22,449 nucleotides of DNA, from positions 1 through 22,449 of the forward strand of contig CAZFAA010000022.1 in assembly GCA_964516605.1 (NCBI GenBank), read 5' to 3'. Source of the stretch: GCA-2732805 sp964516605. Lineage in GTDB: Bacteria; Pseudomonadota; Gammaproteobacteria; Coxiellales; Coxiellaceae. The notes beneath the pieces are model-generated. The model had not been told where the DNA came from. It saw nothing but the letters and a program-made list of their open reading frames with translations, and ran no database searches. The position numbers and the translations under genes were made by a program. Each line of letters begins with the position of its first letter. Position 1 is the stretch's first letter. This document shows positions 9,401 through 16,739 of this stretch, piece by piece.

Positions 9401-10414
9401 AAGCGCAGCTATTATAGCAACAATAAGCTCGACACTTTTTTGCATGCACAGAGCGATCACATCTTTAGTCGTCACACAAATTAACGCTCTGGCTACCTGA
9501 TCAGACCATAGATCAAGATCATTATAAGTAAAATAACGGCCATTGTATTCCAAAGCTACTTTGTCCCGTCGTGTACTGCAAATAGCTATAAATGCTTGCT
9601 CTATTCTTTCGTATGGAAAATGTGGTTTGTGATGCCAACTCCAATTATTTACAAGGATCTCTCGCTCTGAAAAATATAAAAGTTCAACATCTTTAATAGG
9701 TAACTTGAGATTTTCTTCTCGTGTAATCAGCCCTAAAATATTTTTATAACTCTCTATAAGACTTTGTATTTGCCAATCCTCGAATTGCATGGCATCAAAT
9801 TTTAGCGAAATCAGATATTCATTTTCCGCTTCAAAAATATCAAAATGAATCCCTCCAAAGATATGCAAACTTTGCTGCTCTACAATAAAAACATCATATT
9901 GGTCATGGATCTTGATAGAAGCATAAAATGGTGGATTCACAGACAGATCAATTTTTAATTCATCTATCAAACTGTGAAATGGATAGCGACTATGCTTAAG
10001 GATTTCATGTAGCTTATGCTGAGTACGGTTAATCATATTACCAATGCAATCCTCTGCATTTATCGTAGTATTAAAAACAATAAGATTGGTAAAATTTTCA
10101 GAATTTTTATGGTAATCATCCATTGTATCTTGGTACGCAACATAACATCCAATAGAAACAGAAGATGAATTGGTATATTTATATGCCAGCAATCCCAAAG
10201 AACTTAAAAAAATATTTAAAAGATTGCCATGCGTATTTAGAGACTGCTTTATCTGCCGACAAAGAGAATCTTTAATTTTCACCGTATGGGCTATTACTTT
10301 TTTCTCTTTACCAGAAGACTTACTTTGAAAAAAGGTACCCGCAGATAAATTGCTTAGTGAATCATGCCAATATTGTTTATCAGAGTCATATTGTTCTTGC
10401 TGTAAATTAATCAT
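6419..10414 (-). CDS. Chloramphenicol-type NRPS: partial C - A - T - T - thioester reductase
   Basis: A 1331-residue assembly-line protein. Residues 1-245 resemble only the C-terminal half of a condensation domain (QYWHDSL onward) and lack HHxxxDG. The adenylation domain (about 265-760) has A3 YTSGSTGHPKP (415-425), A5 NAYGPSETT (549-557), A7 YKTGD and A10 PNGKINR with K754. Aligned by eye to GrsA, the pocket reads D461, A462, S465, I503, V526, A528, A550, V558, C559, K754: close to Phe/Tyr codes and fitting 4-aminophenylalanine. Two carrier domains follow (DLGATS, S813; DLGGTS, S893), each with a phosphopantetheine serine. The C-terminal reductase (about 972-1331) has LLTGVTGFLGS and the Y1134-x3-K1138 pair, so release should be NAD(P)H-dependent, as an aldehyde or alcohol. 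This matches CmlP of chloramphenicol synthesis as I recall it, except for the tandem carriers. AGAGGTG precedes ATG 10414. Confidence 0.93.
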   Translation of the reverse strand: MINLQQEQYDSDKQYWHDSLSNLSAGTFFQSKSSGKEKKVIAHTVKIKDSLCRQIKQSLNTHGNLLNIFLSSLGLLAYKYTNSSSVSIGCYVAYQDTMDDYHKNSENFTNLIVFNTTINAEDCIGNMINRTQHKLHEILKHSRYPFHSLIDELKIDLSVNPPFYASIKIHDQYDVFIVEQQSLHIFGGIHFDIFEAENEYLISLKFDAMQFEDWQIQSLIESYKNILGLITREENLKLPIKDVELLYFSEREILVNNWSWHHKPHFPYERIEQAFIAICSTRRDKVALEYNGRYFTYNDLDLWSDQVARALICVTTKDVIALCMQKSVELIVAIIAALKAGMTYLSIDPNYPMSRIEYMLQDSQCQDMLVTNKITLSSLGVPVNLIQFDKLHDSGKDSNQFKLRGSKNPVACIIYTSGSTGHPKPVMVAHKSIVNLLVNQLNYFKIDSSDRMLQFSSISFDASISEMWIPLLSGAVLVIPQDRYLSGELLEKTIIEQSISAIIIPPTILDTIVDPAYVRPFLKTVVCAGEALTRSTAEKWAKNIKNFINAYGPSETTVCATFCFYDQNNSDENVIGKPLDGVSVYILNSDLTLTPIGCVGELYIGGAGVSPGYYNHPELDVGRFIENPFDRSQGRIYKTGDLSKWLCNGNIQYIGRIDRQVKFNGIRVELEEIENQLSGHPAINLCAICIESNDINQEKQLVAYFTKNSAYAINLLDIELKQSIREYLLARLPLSIVPHKYIMLSDFPRLPNGKINRDKLKDSIHELSVKVNVVSSLFSETEKEIAKIYANILKIDINNISSQSNFFDLGATSLHAISALVAINEKLSLSLTIEDFFSASDVGYLAKKAHSTDDDQSKKRVNELVILYQKCLGLDPSTNIDTHLSFFDLGGTSLSAIKLLSEFKNNYSMDLSIDDFFSKSSIDDLVKVLDGNSAKNTENTDDFQQNELEDDLFFDIESLSSGEILITTSKYSIKNILLTGVTGFLGSYLLESLLRNTTDTVVHCLIRNGKNKNLFNRLVESLKQYNITGIDFSRIKLYESDLSKEALGLSEENYAYLAEHVDSIYHCAAAVNHVYSYGMLRKANVLGTIEIIKLAAMSKRKVIHYISALDIALAKEGCNTFQEERSRIQNEMGYIQTKWVSEYLLDKAASLLGLFVRIYRPGNIIGDLKKGVMDPHTNHFLMFIKGCIELGVGPDSHFLIEMTPVDIVSESIVKLATQENDKDFSVYNLHNPNYISWEEYAGILNNKGYAFSLIDSVAWINDHLAHINSEHTLFPLKNYYMTNNVRLNSRLEDVPYIEVKKLLNDFGIVYPMDYALINHAYLKQLQEIEFL

Positions 10415-10558
10415 GAGCGCACCTCTTAAGCAAATTTTATTTTAAAAATATTTTATGACGCAATTTATTAACATGTACTTTAAAACCATTATGAAAAAAG
10501 AAGACCTTTACTTCTGACTAAAACAGTATCCATCCTACCCTAAAAAAATAAGAGAAAG

Positions 10559-10840
10559 CTATCGATTGATAATCTCTATTTGCATAGCACATGCTTCTTC
10601 TATGATAAGTTGATATAATTTTTCTATTAAATTTTCAGGGACATCCGCTTTTCTACCGAGTAACATACAACGATCAATCACTTCTTTTACTCTATCAGAT
10701 TGCATCATCGGAATATTATTTTGCTTTTTTAATTCACCAACCTTTCGACAAATCTTATATCTCTGCCCTAATAAGGCTATTATGGATTCATCAATAATAT
10801 TTAAAGTATCTCGCCATCCATTTAATTGATCATTGATCAT
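10559..10840 (-). CDS. papB: AroQ-type chorismate mutase homologue, probable 4-amino-4-deoxychorismate mutase
   Basis: A 93-residue all-alpha AroQ-fold protein, the normal size for a stand-alone chorismate mutase. Equivalents of E. coli mutase residues R11, R28, K39, R51 and Q88 are present (R10, R27, K38, R50, Q87), but the position of E52, which contacts the C4 hydroxyl of chorismate, is V51. With pabA, pabB and a papC-like gene in the same cluster, the likely substrate is 4-amino-4-deoxychorismate, rearranged to 4-amino-4-deoxyprephenate. The ATG overlaps the stop of the N-oxygenase gene (ATGA, 10840-10837), so the two are translationally coupled. A 144-bp gap then precedes the NRPS gene. 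A plain chorismate mutase cannot be excluded from sequence alone. Confidence 0.85.
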   Translation of the reverse strand: MINDQLNGWRDTLNIIDESIIALLGQRYKICRKVGELKKQNNIPMMQSDRVKEVIDRCMLLGRKADVPENLIEKLYQLIIEEACAMQIEIINR

Positions 10841-11763
10841 ATTACTTTCACCATCTCACTGAATCTTTCGGCTAATGGAGTATAATTTAAAACTGTACTT
10901 CTTTTAAGAAAGCGAACAATATTATCAATTCTTGCCTGTTTATTAGCTAAGGTTACTTCATTATGATTCACGGCAAGCAGACTGTTTATTTTGCTTTCAT
11001 CCAGACCGTATTCTTGCAACAATCTTATTAAGAAAGACCGGTCATGAATACCATCAAGACAATACTCAATGAATTGAGGAATGACTTTTACAAAAAATTT
11101 CTTTTTATATTCTTCGGCTTGATTCCAATACGCTTCCATAACTTTTGCAAAATAACCAGCATGCCTACCTTCATCTCGCGCATGATCTAGCATGAGCTGA
11201 TGAAATGATTCATTAACATTCTTCATACGTGATACATCAATAATTTCTTCAGTAAAAACATTTTCAGAAATACAGGTGGCCACTAATTCAAAATCAGCCT
11301 GCATATTAGAAGGGATCATAGCATTTATTTTTTTTATAGCTTTTGTTACCTCATTTTCTCGAGGCAAATCTAGCGCTACTATTCCAGAATGTTTTTGTAC
11401 TTGCAGCATAAAACTTCTTGCCACATAAGAATGAAAAGCCTCATCTACAATAATCGAAAATGCATCTGCTTTGATTTCTTCGCTTAAGCTAACAGGCACT
11501 TTACCATATGCTATATTCAAACAAATTGGATTAACAACTTCTGTCTCTGTAATACAAATTTCTTGCAAATATTTGTAACACATTTGAGTAAGCATATACT
11601 CTTTCCCAAATTTTTTAAATTCGGTAATGAGTGGATGTCCGCAAATAGGCTGCAATTCCTCAGGAAATAAAGGATAAGTACTATGAGTATTGAGTACTAT
11701 TGGATTACTTCCTCTCACAGAAGCACCTTTATACCAAGATTGAGAGTATATTGATGAAAACAT
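10837..11763 (-). CDS. AurF/CmlI-family diiron arylamine N-oxygenase
   Basis: AurF-family enzymes oxidise an aryl amine to a nitro group with a diiron centre (4-aminobenzoate in aureothin synthesis for AurF, the arylamine of the chloramphenicol precursor for CmlI). This 308-residue protein keeps the family pattern: E73, then D107-E108-x2-H111 (an E-x33-DExxH spacing), E167, H194, and D197-E198-x2-H201. These align one for one, with near-constant offset, with the seven AurF iron ligands as I recall them (E101, E136, H139, E196, H223, E227, H230). AGGAG 9 bases before ATG 11763 supports the start. It follows the membrane-protein gene by 29 bp and overlaps papB by 4. It most likely installs the nitro group on the aminophenyl ring; the timing (free amino acid, carrier-bound or released product) is open. 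Confidence 0.9.
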   Translation of the reverse strand: MFSSIYSQSWYKGASVRGSNPIVLNTHSTYPLFPEELQPICGHPLITEFKKFGKEYMLTQMCYKYLQEICITETEVVNPICLNIAYGKVPVSLSEEIKADAFSIIVDEAFHSYVARSFMLQVQKHSGIVALDLPRENEVTKAIKKINAMIPSNMQADFELVATCISENVFTEEIIDVSRMKNVNESFHQLMLDHARDEGRHAGYFAKVMEAYWNQAEEYKKKFFVKVIPQFIEYCLDGIHDRSFLIRLLQEYGLDESKINSLLAVNHNEVTLANKQARIDNIVRFLKRSTVLNYTPLAERFSEMVKVI

Positions 11764-11792
11764 AACGCCTAACTCCTATTCAATAATATGTG

Positions 11793-13310
11793 TTAATTAG
11801 TTAGCAAAGGACATAACTCACTATTTTGTAGCGTAGCAACATCTCGTTGAAATTCATCTTCTGAAATTCCTTGAAAAAAGGACACCCTCTGCTCAGGCGA
11901 ATATTTATTTAATGCATTCATCAAATCAGGCCCTTTTATCTGACAAGCTCGTTCACTAAATGCCGTCGCTTTGGATAACAATCTACATGCTTCTTTTTTA
12001 TTGCTATCAGCTCCAAAATTAATAACACATCCCCTTATAACAGCACTAATTAAATCTTGAAGAGGCAAAAAAGAAAGTATTATTAGAGCAGGAATAGCAA
12101 CACGCACTAATATTGGAGAAATAATCTGCCAAATTCGATTATCAAAATTAGAGTTTTCAATATATTCAACGCCATTAGCAAATGCAAAGGCAGATACATA
12201 CATATTAACTACAGTTAGAAGGATGAATGGTATTGGAAATAATCTTCCTTCTAGAGGTAGTTTCGATGACCAATGGCAATTGGTCCAAGAAGTAAAATAA
12301 GAATACATTTTAGAAAAAAAATACGATCCAAAAAAACTAGCCAAGACCATAGTGGTATATGCAGGCAATATACCAAAAGCAATAGAATAGGTTGTACCAA
12401 ATTTAAGAACTGATGAAGCAAGATAAAATGGGCTAACCACCCACCCTAAAACAGCCGTAATCATAAAAAGACTACCTAATATTTTTATGAATGGCATAAT
12501 ACAATTACGCAGAGGCAACTTACTATCTTTATTGACTTTCATAAAACTCTCAAAGCTATTATGCATAAAATAACCACAAGACTGATTATCTTTAATATAA
12601 TCTTCCACGCAGCGTTCAGCAGCCAATATAATACTTTTGCTCAATATAACTCTATACTTATTATAAATTGCTTCAATTGACGCCCTTTTTGAACTTCTTG
12701 CTCTTTCACTCTGGGAGTGCCTAAGCCACTTAAGAGACTCGTATAATTTCTCAAAGGGCAATATTGGTAATCGATAATACCAAAGTTCAGGCTGAAGAAT
12801 AAATCTCCAGGATAGAGCATGCATAATTAAGTTTGATAAGTATGAGTGCGTTACAATTATCCCAAGACAAACTTTAGAAAGACAACCAGGTAACGGAAAA
12901 AAGTATGTTAAAATTCCAAAAGGAATGGCACATACTGCAGAACCAATAATGATTTTAATAAATTTTGCGGCTAATTTTTTTTTACTAGACTCTAGCATAA
13001 CTAGCTTAATATCTATTGGGATAGTTAATTCCTGTATTAACCAAGTAAAAAAATCGGCGGTAGCTTTTGCTAAGAACAATACACTGCTCAGTGGATTTGC
13101 TGCTACCATGCTTATTCTCACCCATGCTTCTTCATGCTCTGAATACTTTGCAGCAGGAGGCCAAGCATAAACACCTGCTGTAGCACCAAAAATTTGAATT
13201 GCAAGACTAAATTTTTCTAATGGACCGAAGGGAATAGGATTTCCATAACTTTCCTCAATATAGTAGGAAAATAATAAATCAAGCGAGCTGCTGCCCCCAT
13301 GTTTTTCCAT
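11793..13310 (-). CDS. Multi-pass membrane protein of unknown function, first gene of the NRPS operon
   Basis: A 505-residue protein I do not recognise. Eight hydrophobic helices can be seen (roughly 34-52, 68-92, 116-138, 145-168, 270-297, 303-330, 356-379, 394-416). A basic hydrophilic loop of about 100 residues follows helix 4 (RHSQSERARSSKRAS near 197-211), and a soluble tail of about 85 residues ends the protein. Layout and scattered residues match the 479-residue protein at 4913-6352, so the two are probably distant paralogues at either end of one operon. No known transporter motif is visible. A good promoter lies just upstream (13360-13389), making this the first gene of the operon that holds the N-oxygenase, papB and the NRPS. 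Export, self-protection or a membrane-bound tailoring step are all possible. Confidence 0.75.
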   Translation of the reverse strand: MEKHGGSSSLDLLFSYYIEESYGNPIPFGPLEKFSLAIQIFGATAGVYAWPPAAKYSEHEEAWVRISMVAANPLSSVLFLAKATADFFTWLIQELTIPIDIKLVMLESSKKKLAAKFIKIIIGSAVCAIPFGILTYFFPLPGCLSKVCLGIIVTHSYLSNLIMHALSWRFILQPELWYYRLPILPFEKLYESLKWLRHSQSERARSSKRASIEAIYNKYRVILSKSIILAAERCVEDYIKDNQSCGYFMHNSFESFMKVNKDSKLPLRNCIMPFIKILGSLFMITAVLGWVVSPFYLASSVLKFGTTYSIAFGILPAYTTMVLASFFGSYFFSKMYSYFTSWTNCHWSSKLPLEGRLFPIPFILLTVVNMYVSAFAFANGVEYIENSNFDNRIWQIISPILVRVAIPALIILSFLPLQDLISAVIRGCVINFGADSNKKEACRLLSKATAFSERACQIKGPDLMNALNKYSPEQRVSFFQGISEDEFQRDVATLQNSELCPLLTN

Positions 13311-13359
13311 AACTTTATCTCAAATCCAATATATATATGAATAATTTAAAAGAGCTGAG

Positions 13360-13389
13360 ATAGTACAACTTAGCCATCGCGCTTGTCAA
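13360..13389 (-). promoter_or_regulatory. Sigma-70 promoter of the minus-strand biosynthetic operon
   Basis: On the minus strand a perfect -35 TTGACA (13389-13384) and a -10 TACTAT (13365-13360) are separated by 18 bases, placing the transcript start near 13352, about 40 bp before ATG 13310. It lies in the 115-bp gap downstream of the pterin dehydratase gene. Confidence 0.6.
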
Positions 13390-13425
13390 TTCAACTCATT
13401 AAATTAAAAACACCTAACTAGTCTA

Positions 13426-13770
13426 TTAGAAATTACCACACTTAAATAAAGTTTCAATTTTATTTGCACAAAGTAAATCATTCTCAGTGACACCACCAAT
13501 AGAATGGGTCCAATACTTAACGACACAAAAATTATATCCAACCTCTAAATTAGGGTGATGATTTTCAACTGCCGCCATCCATGCTATAAGGTTCACAAAT
13601 GCCATAGTACGAGCATATCCCTTAAATTTAAAGGATTTACTTATATAGTGCTCAACTTCATTAAATTGCCATCCGCTTAACTGAGTAAGCTGATTTTTAA
13701 TTTCATCTGTCGCTAAAACAGCAACCCCCCCCTCACAAACTTTACAATGTTTTATTTCTGAATTATCCAT
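13426..13770 (-). CDS. phhB: Pterin-4a-carbinolamine dehydratase
   Basis: A 114-residue protein of typical family length with the diagnostic block: E69-N-H71-H72-P73, N-L-E-V-x-Y, then Y-W-T-H89-S-I-G-G-V-T-x-x-D-x-x-C-A. The enzyme dehydrates 4a-hydroxytetrahydrobiopterin so that the pterin cofactor of aromatic amino acid hydroxylases can be recycled; in bacteria it usually sits beside phenylalanine hydroxylase (phhA). No pterin-dependent hydroxylase is visible here, which makes its place in this cluster odd. GGAG 8 bases before ATG 13770 supports the start. The reading frame is sure; its role in the pathway is not. The cluster makes 4-amino-4-deoxychorismate, which is also a folate precursor, so a pterin or folate link is conceivable but unproven. 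Confidence 0.9.
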   Translation of the reverse strand: MDNSEIKHCKVCEGGVAVLATDEIKNQLTQLSGWQFNEVEHYISKSFKFKGYARTMAFVNLIAWMAAVENHHPNLEVGYNFCVVKYWTHSIGGVTENDLLCANKIETLFKCGNF

Positions 13771-14071
13771 TTAATATTCTCCAGTGCATTTTTAGAAATA
13801 GTTTATACATGACGCGTAATCATGCTCAAAATCTAAACCAATTTAATGGTGAAGTTAGTATAAAATTAGCAATTCGTCAATATAACTTTCTTAATAAACC
13901 CGAAATATCACTTTTTATATATAAAAAACACTAATTAAAAGTACCTCTTCAATTCATTTAACTTCATTTAGAATTGAGCCTTATAACTTAATCTTCTATT
14001 GAATAAAAGAAACATATTATGAGAGAATGTTCCAGAAATTTTAATGTATCATCCATAAAGGACAGATTTAC
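13771..14071. other. Divergent intergenic region (301 bases)
   Basis: It separates the minus-strand pterin dehydratase gene from the plus-strand hydroxylase gene and must hold both promoters. A candidate minus-strand promoter is listed separately. For the plus strand a TATTAT (14015-14020) could be a -10, but I see no matching -35. AAGGA lies 9 bases before ATG 14072. No small gene is evident. Confidence 0.6.
13802..13829 (-). promoter_or_regulatory. Candidate promoter of the pterin dehydratase gene
   Basis: On the minus strand TTGAGC (13829-13824) and TATAAA (13807-13802) are 16 bases apart, with the -10 about 32 bp before ATG 13770. Confidence 0.4.
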
Positions 14072-15709
14072 ATGTATCTAAAACAAAATATTAAATTAGC
14101 ACCTTATATTTGGAACTGGTATGCATGGAGTCATTTGATTTCTCCACATACAGCAGCGATGAATATAGTAGAGCGTCATATTAAAATAATGGAATCTTTT
14201 GTAGCATACCCAGATATGCATTATGAAGCTATTAATTCCAGAGGCATGATTGGAGGCCCCTTTATTAATCTTTCTCCAGGAAAAAAAGCTGAAGTATTAA
14301 ATTTACTTCAAGAGACAAAAATAGAATGTGCTACACTGATAGAGCTCAACTCACTTATTAAAGAATTTGATATCACTTTACAAAATAATGCTAACGGCAC
14401 GTGCCTAGAACAATTCTACTCTTTATTGCCAGCACAATTACAAGGTATAGTTGAATTAGTTTATGATTCTCATAACCACCCACAAATACGTTTCATTGAA
14501 CCATTAGTATATTGGAAATATTATAATCACACCGCTCAATCAATCACTTTATCTGAAATTTCAAGCGATAACCGCCCTTTTTGTCTTAGCACTCCCCATA
14601 TTCACCAGGAAGATACTCTAAAACTTAAAATCCCATTTTCATCAACTGTCATTGATGCTTTAATGCGAATGAAGTTTATTTCAGGCAACCCTAAAGACTT
14701 AATTCATGATCTAAACATAAAAAATGACGATTTAGATTTTTATTACTCTTTGTTTACAGAAACAGCTCCTTTAATAAATAACACTGAATTTAAAGAGTCT
14801 GGCATTAGAATTAGGTATTTGGGGCATGCTTGTATATTGCTACAATCTCAAAATATATCTATCTTAATTGATCCGGTTCTAGGCTACAATTACGATGGGC
14901 AACAAACAGACCGTTTCACGTACATGGATCTTCCAGAAACAATTGACTATGTACTTATTACTCATAATCATCAAGATCATTTCCTTCTGGAAGTATTGCT
15001 CCAATTACGATACAAAATTAAAAAAATCATTGTGCCTGCTTCAAATGACGGCTCTCTCGTAGATCCCTCTATGAAGCTCGCATTACAATACTTAGGCTTC
15101 AAAAATGTGTTTGTTCTCAATCAATTTGATGAAATACCTATACCAGAATTGGGCAAAATTACTGCACTACCTTTTTTTGGAGAACACGGTGACCTTGACA
15201 TTAAATCTAAGCTTGCCTATCACATTTCTATATCTGATGTAAAATTCATGTTTCTAGCAGATTCTAATAACCTGGACAATCAGCTCTATGATACTCTTTT
15301 TAGTTATACTGGCCCGATAGACATGCTATTTATAGGCATGGAATGTGTTGGAGCTCCTGTCAGTTGGTTATATGGACCTTTATTCTCTAAACCACTCAGT
15401 CGTGATCTAGATAAAAGTCGTCGTTTATCCGGATCAAACTGTAATAAAGCATGGGAAATTGTCAAAAAATCTGGCTGTAAAGAAGTTTGTATTTATGCCA
15501 TGGGAATGGAGCCTTGGCTGAGTTACATCATGGCCGTTCACTATAAACCCGATTCTTTACCTATAGTTGAATCAAATAAATTAATAGAACTTTGCCTTAA
15601 AGAAAATATTAAAGCGCAAAGACTATATGGTAAAAACGAATGGCTGTTTCCGAAGGGAAAATATGAAGTAAAAAACATACAAACTGAGATAATAAATTAT
15701 GCTGTATAG
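14072..15709 (+). CDS. cmlA: CmlA-type diiron beta-hydroxylase (N-terminal domain plus metallo-beta-lactamase fold)
   Basis: CmlA of the chloramphenicol pathway hydroxylates the beta carbon of L-4-aminophenylalanine while it is tethered to the NRPS carrier domain, using a diiron site built on a metallo-beta-lactamase fold. This 545-residue protein has the same two-part build and nearly the same length: a unique N-terminal domain to about 240, then the lactamase fold from IRYLGHACILL. It shows H298-x-H300-x-D302-H303, then E371 (FFGEHGDL) where hydrolases usually have His, and D397 (FLADSNN). These fall 6-7 residues from CmlA H305, H307, D309, H310, E377 and D403 as I recall them. The Glu in place of His points to the oxygenase rather than a hydrolase. 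AAGGA 9 bases before the ATG supports the start. Its stop overlaps the next gene by 11 bp. Confidence 0.9.
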   Translation: MYLKQNIKLAPYIWNWYAWSHLISPHTAAMNIVERHIKIMESFVAYPDMHYEAINSRGMIGGPFINLSPGKKAEVLNLLQETKIECATLIELNSLIKEFDITLQNNANGTCLEQFYSLLPAQLQGIVELVYDSHNHPQIRFIEPLVYWKYYNHTAQSITLSEISSDNRPFCLSTPHIHQEDTLKLKIPFSSTVIDALMRMKFISGNPKDLIHDLNIKNDDLDFYYSLFTETAPLINNTEFKESGIRIRYLGHACILLQSQNISILIDPVLGYNYDGQQTDRFTYMDLPETIDYVLITHNHQDHFLLEVLLQLRYKIKKIIVPASNDGSLVDPSMKLALQYLGFKNVFVLNQFDEIPIPELGKITALPFFGEHGDLDIKSKLAYHISISDVKFMFLADSNNLDNQLYDTLFSYTGPIDMLFIGMECVGAPVSWLYGPLFSKPLSRDLDKSRRLSGSNCNKAWEIVKKSGCKEVCIYAMGMEPWLSYIMAVHYKPDSLPIVESNKLIELCLKENIKAQRLYGKNEWLFPKGKYEVKNIQTEIINYAV

Positions 15710-16721
15710 GTTATTTGGTAAAACCGGTCTAAAAATAAGTGTATTTTCACTTGGAAGCTGGGTTACTTTTGATAAATGTTTTCAACAAGCCGATGTTAAT
15801 ACATGCATGAGCTATGCGTTTGACCAAGGGATTAATCTTTTTGATACAGCAGAAGTTTATGGTGAAGGAAAAGTTGAAAAAATAATAGGACAAGCCTTAA
15901 GTCAACTCAAACTCCCAAGAGATGAGTATGTCATGTGTACCAAGGTTTTTTGGGGGGGCCGCGCGCCTACTCAAATCGGCTTACATCGAAAGCATATTAT
16001 AGAAGCCTGTAATAACTCATTAATGCGATTAGGATTATCATACATTGACTGCTATCTATGCCATAGACCTGATCCACATACCCCCATAGAAGAAACTGTA
16101 ATAGCAATGGACACCCTAATTAAACAAGGAAAAATTCTTTATTGGGGGACATCCGAATGGCCAAGCCATCTCATATTAGAAGCATATTATGTTGCAAAAG
16201 AAATGCACCTCACACCACCCAATATTGAACAATTTGAGTATAATTTATTCTGTCGCGAAAAAGCTGAAAAAATTATCCCCGAACTTAATTCTAAGATAGC
16301 ACTTGCCAATATGGTTACAATGCCATTAGCAAGCGGTATTCTTGCGGGACGTTACAATGAAGGCATAAAAAATAACTCAAGAGCCAAGTTAAAATCACAT
16401 CCATATTTTCGGGAGGTACTACTATCAGAAGCAGGTACTAGCAAAGTAGAAAAATCCGAAAAAATGTCTCAAATAGCAAAAAATTTAGGGGTATCGCAAG
16501 CACAACTTGGTTTAGCTTGGTGCTTATTAAACCAAAATATACATACTGTTCTTTTAGGCGTCTCCAGCCTAACGCAGCTACAGGAAAATATAAATACACT
16601 TTCTTTTTTAGATGCAGGTGGTATCGATGCAGCATCGCTAGCATCATTGGAAAATATTTTTGCAAACAAACCAGTACCATCTCATGAGCCAACCTATGCT
16701 CAAGTTATTGCTGGAAGCTAA
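15699..16721 (+). CDS. Aldo/keto reductase
   Basis: A 340-residue NADPH-dependent aldo/keto reductase of the potassium-channel-beta/YghZ-like branch (opening MLYRLFGKTGLKISVFSLGSW). The catalytic tetrad is visible: D49, Y54 (FDTAEVYGEG), K82 (CTKVFWGG) and H122 (YLCHRPDP). The gene starts inside the end of the CmlA-like gene (11-bp overlap), so the two are translationally coupled and the enzyme very likely acts in the pathway. The reductase domain of the NRPS may release an aldehyde, so a natural job would be reduction of that aldehyde to the alcohol; this is inference. It ends 18 bp before the convergent aminotransferase gene. Confidence 0.9.
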   Translation: MLYRLFGKTGLKISVFSLGSWVTFDKCFQQADVNTCMSYAFDQGINLFDTAEVYGEGKVEKIIGQALSQLKLPRDEYVMCTKVFWGGRAPTQIGLHRKHIIEACNNSLMRLGLSYIDCYLCHRPDPHTPIEETVIAMDTLIKQGKILYWGTSEWPSHLILEAYYVAKEMHLTPPNIEQFEYNLFCREKAEKIIPELNSKIALANMVTMPLASGILAGRYNEGIKNNSRAKLKSHPYFREVLLSEAGTSKVEKSEKMSQIAKNLGVSQAQLGLAWCLLNQNIHTVLLGVSSLTQLQENINTLSFLDAGGIDAASLASLENIFANKPVPSHEPTYAQVIAGS

Positions 16722-16739
16722 GACTGCATTTGCAATAGC

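Noticed and set aside
14072..15709. Plain MBL-fold hydrolase (UlaG or NAPE-PLD type)
   Set aside because: The 240-residue N-terminal domain, the Glu at the usual His ligand position and the pathway context fit CmlA much better.
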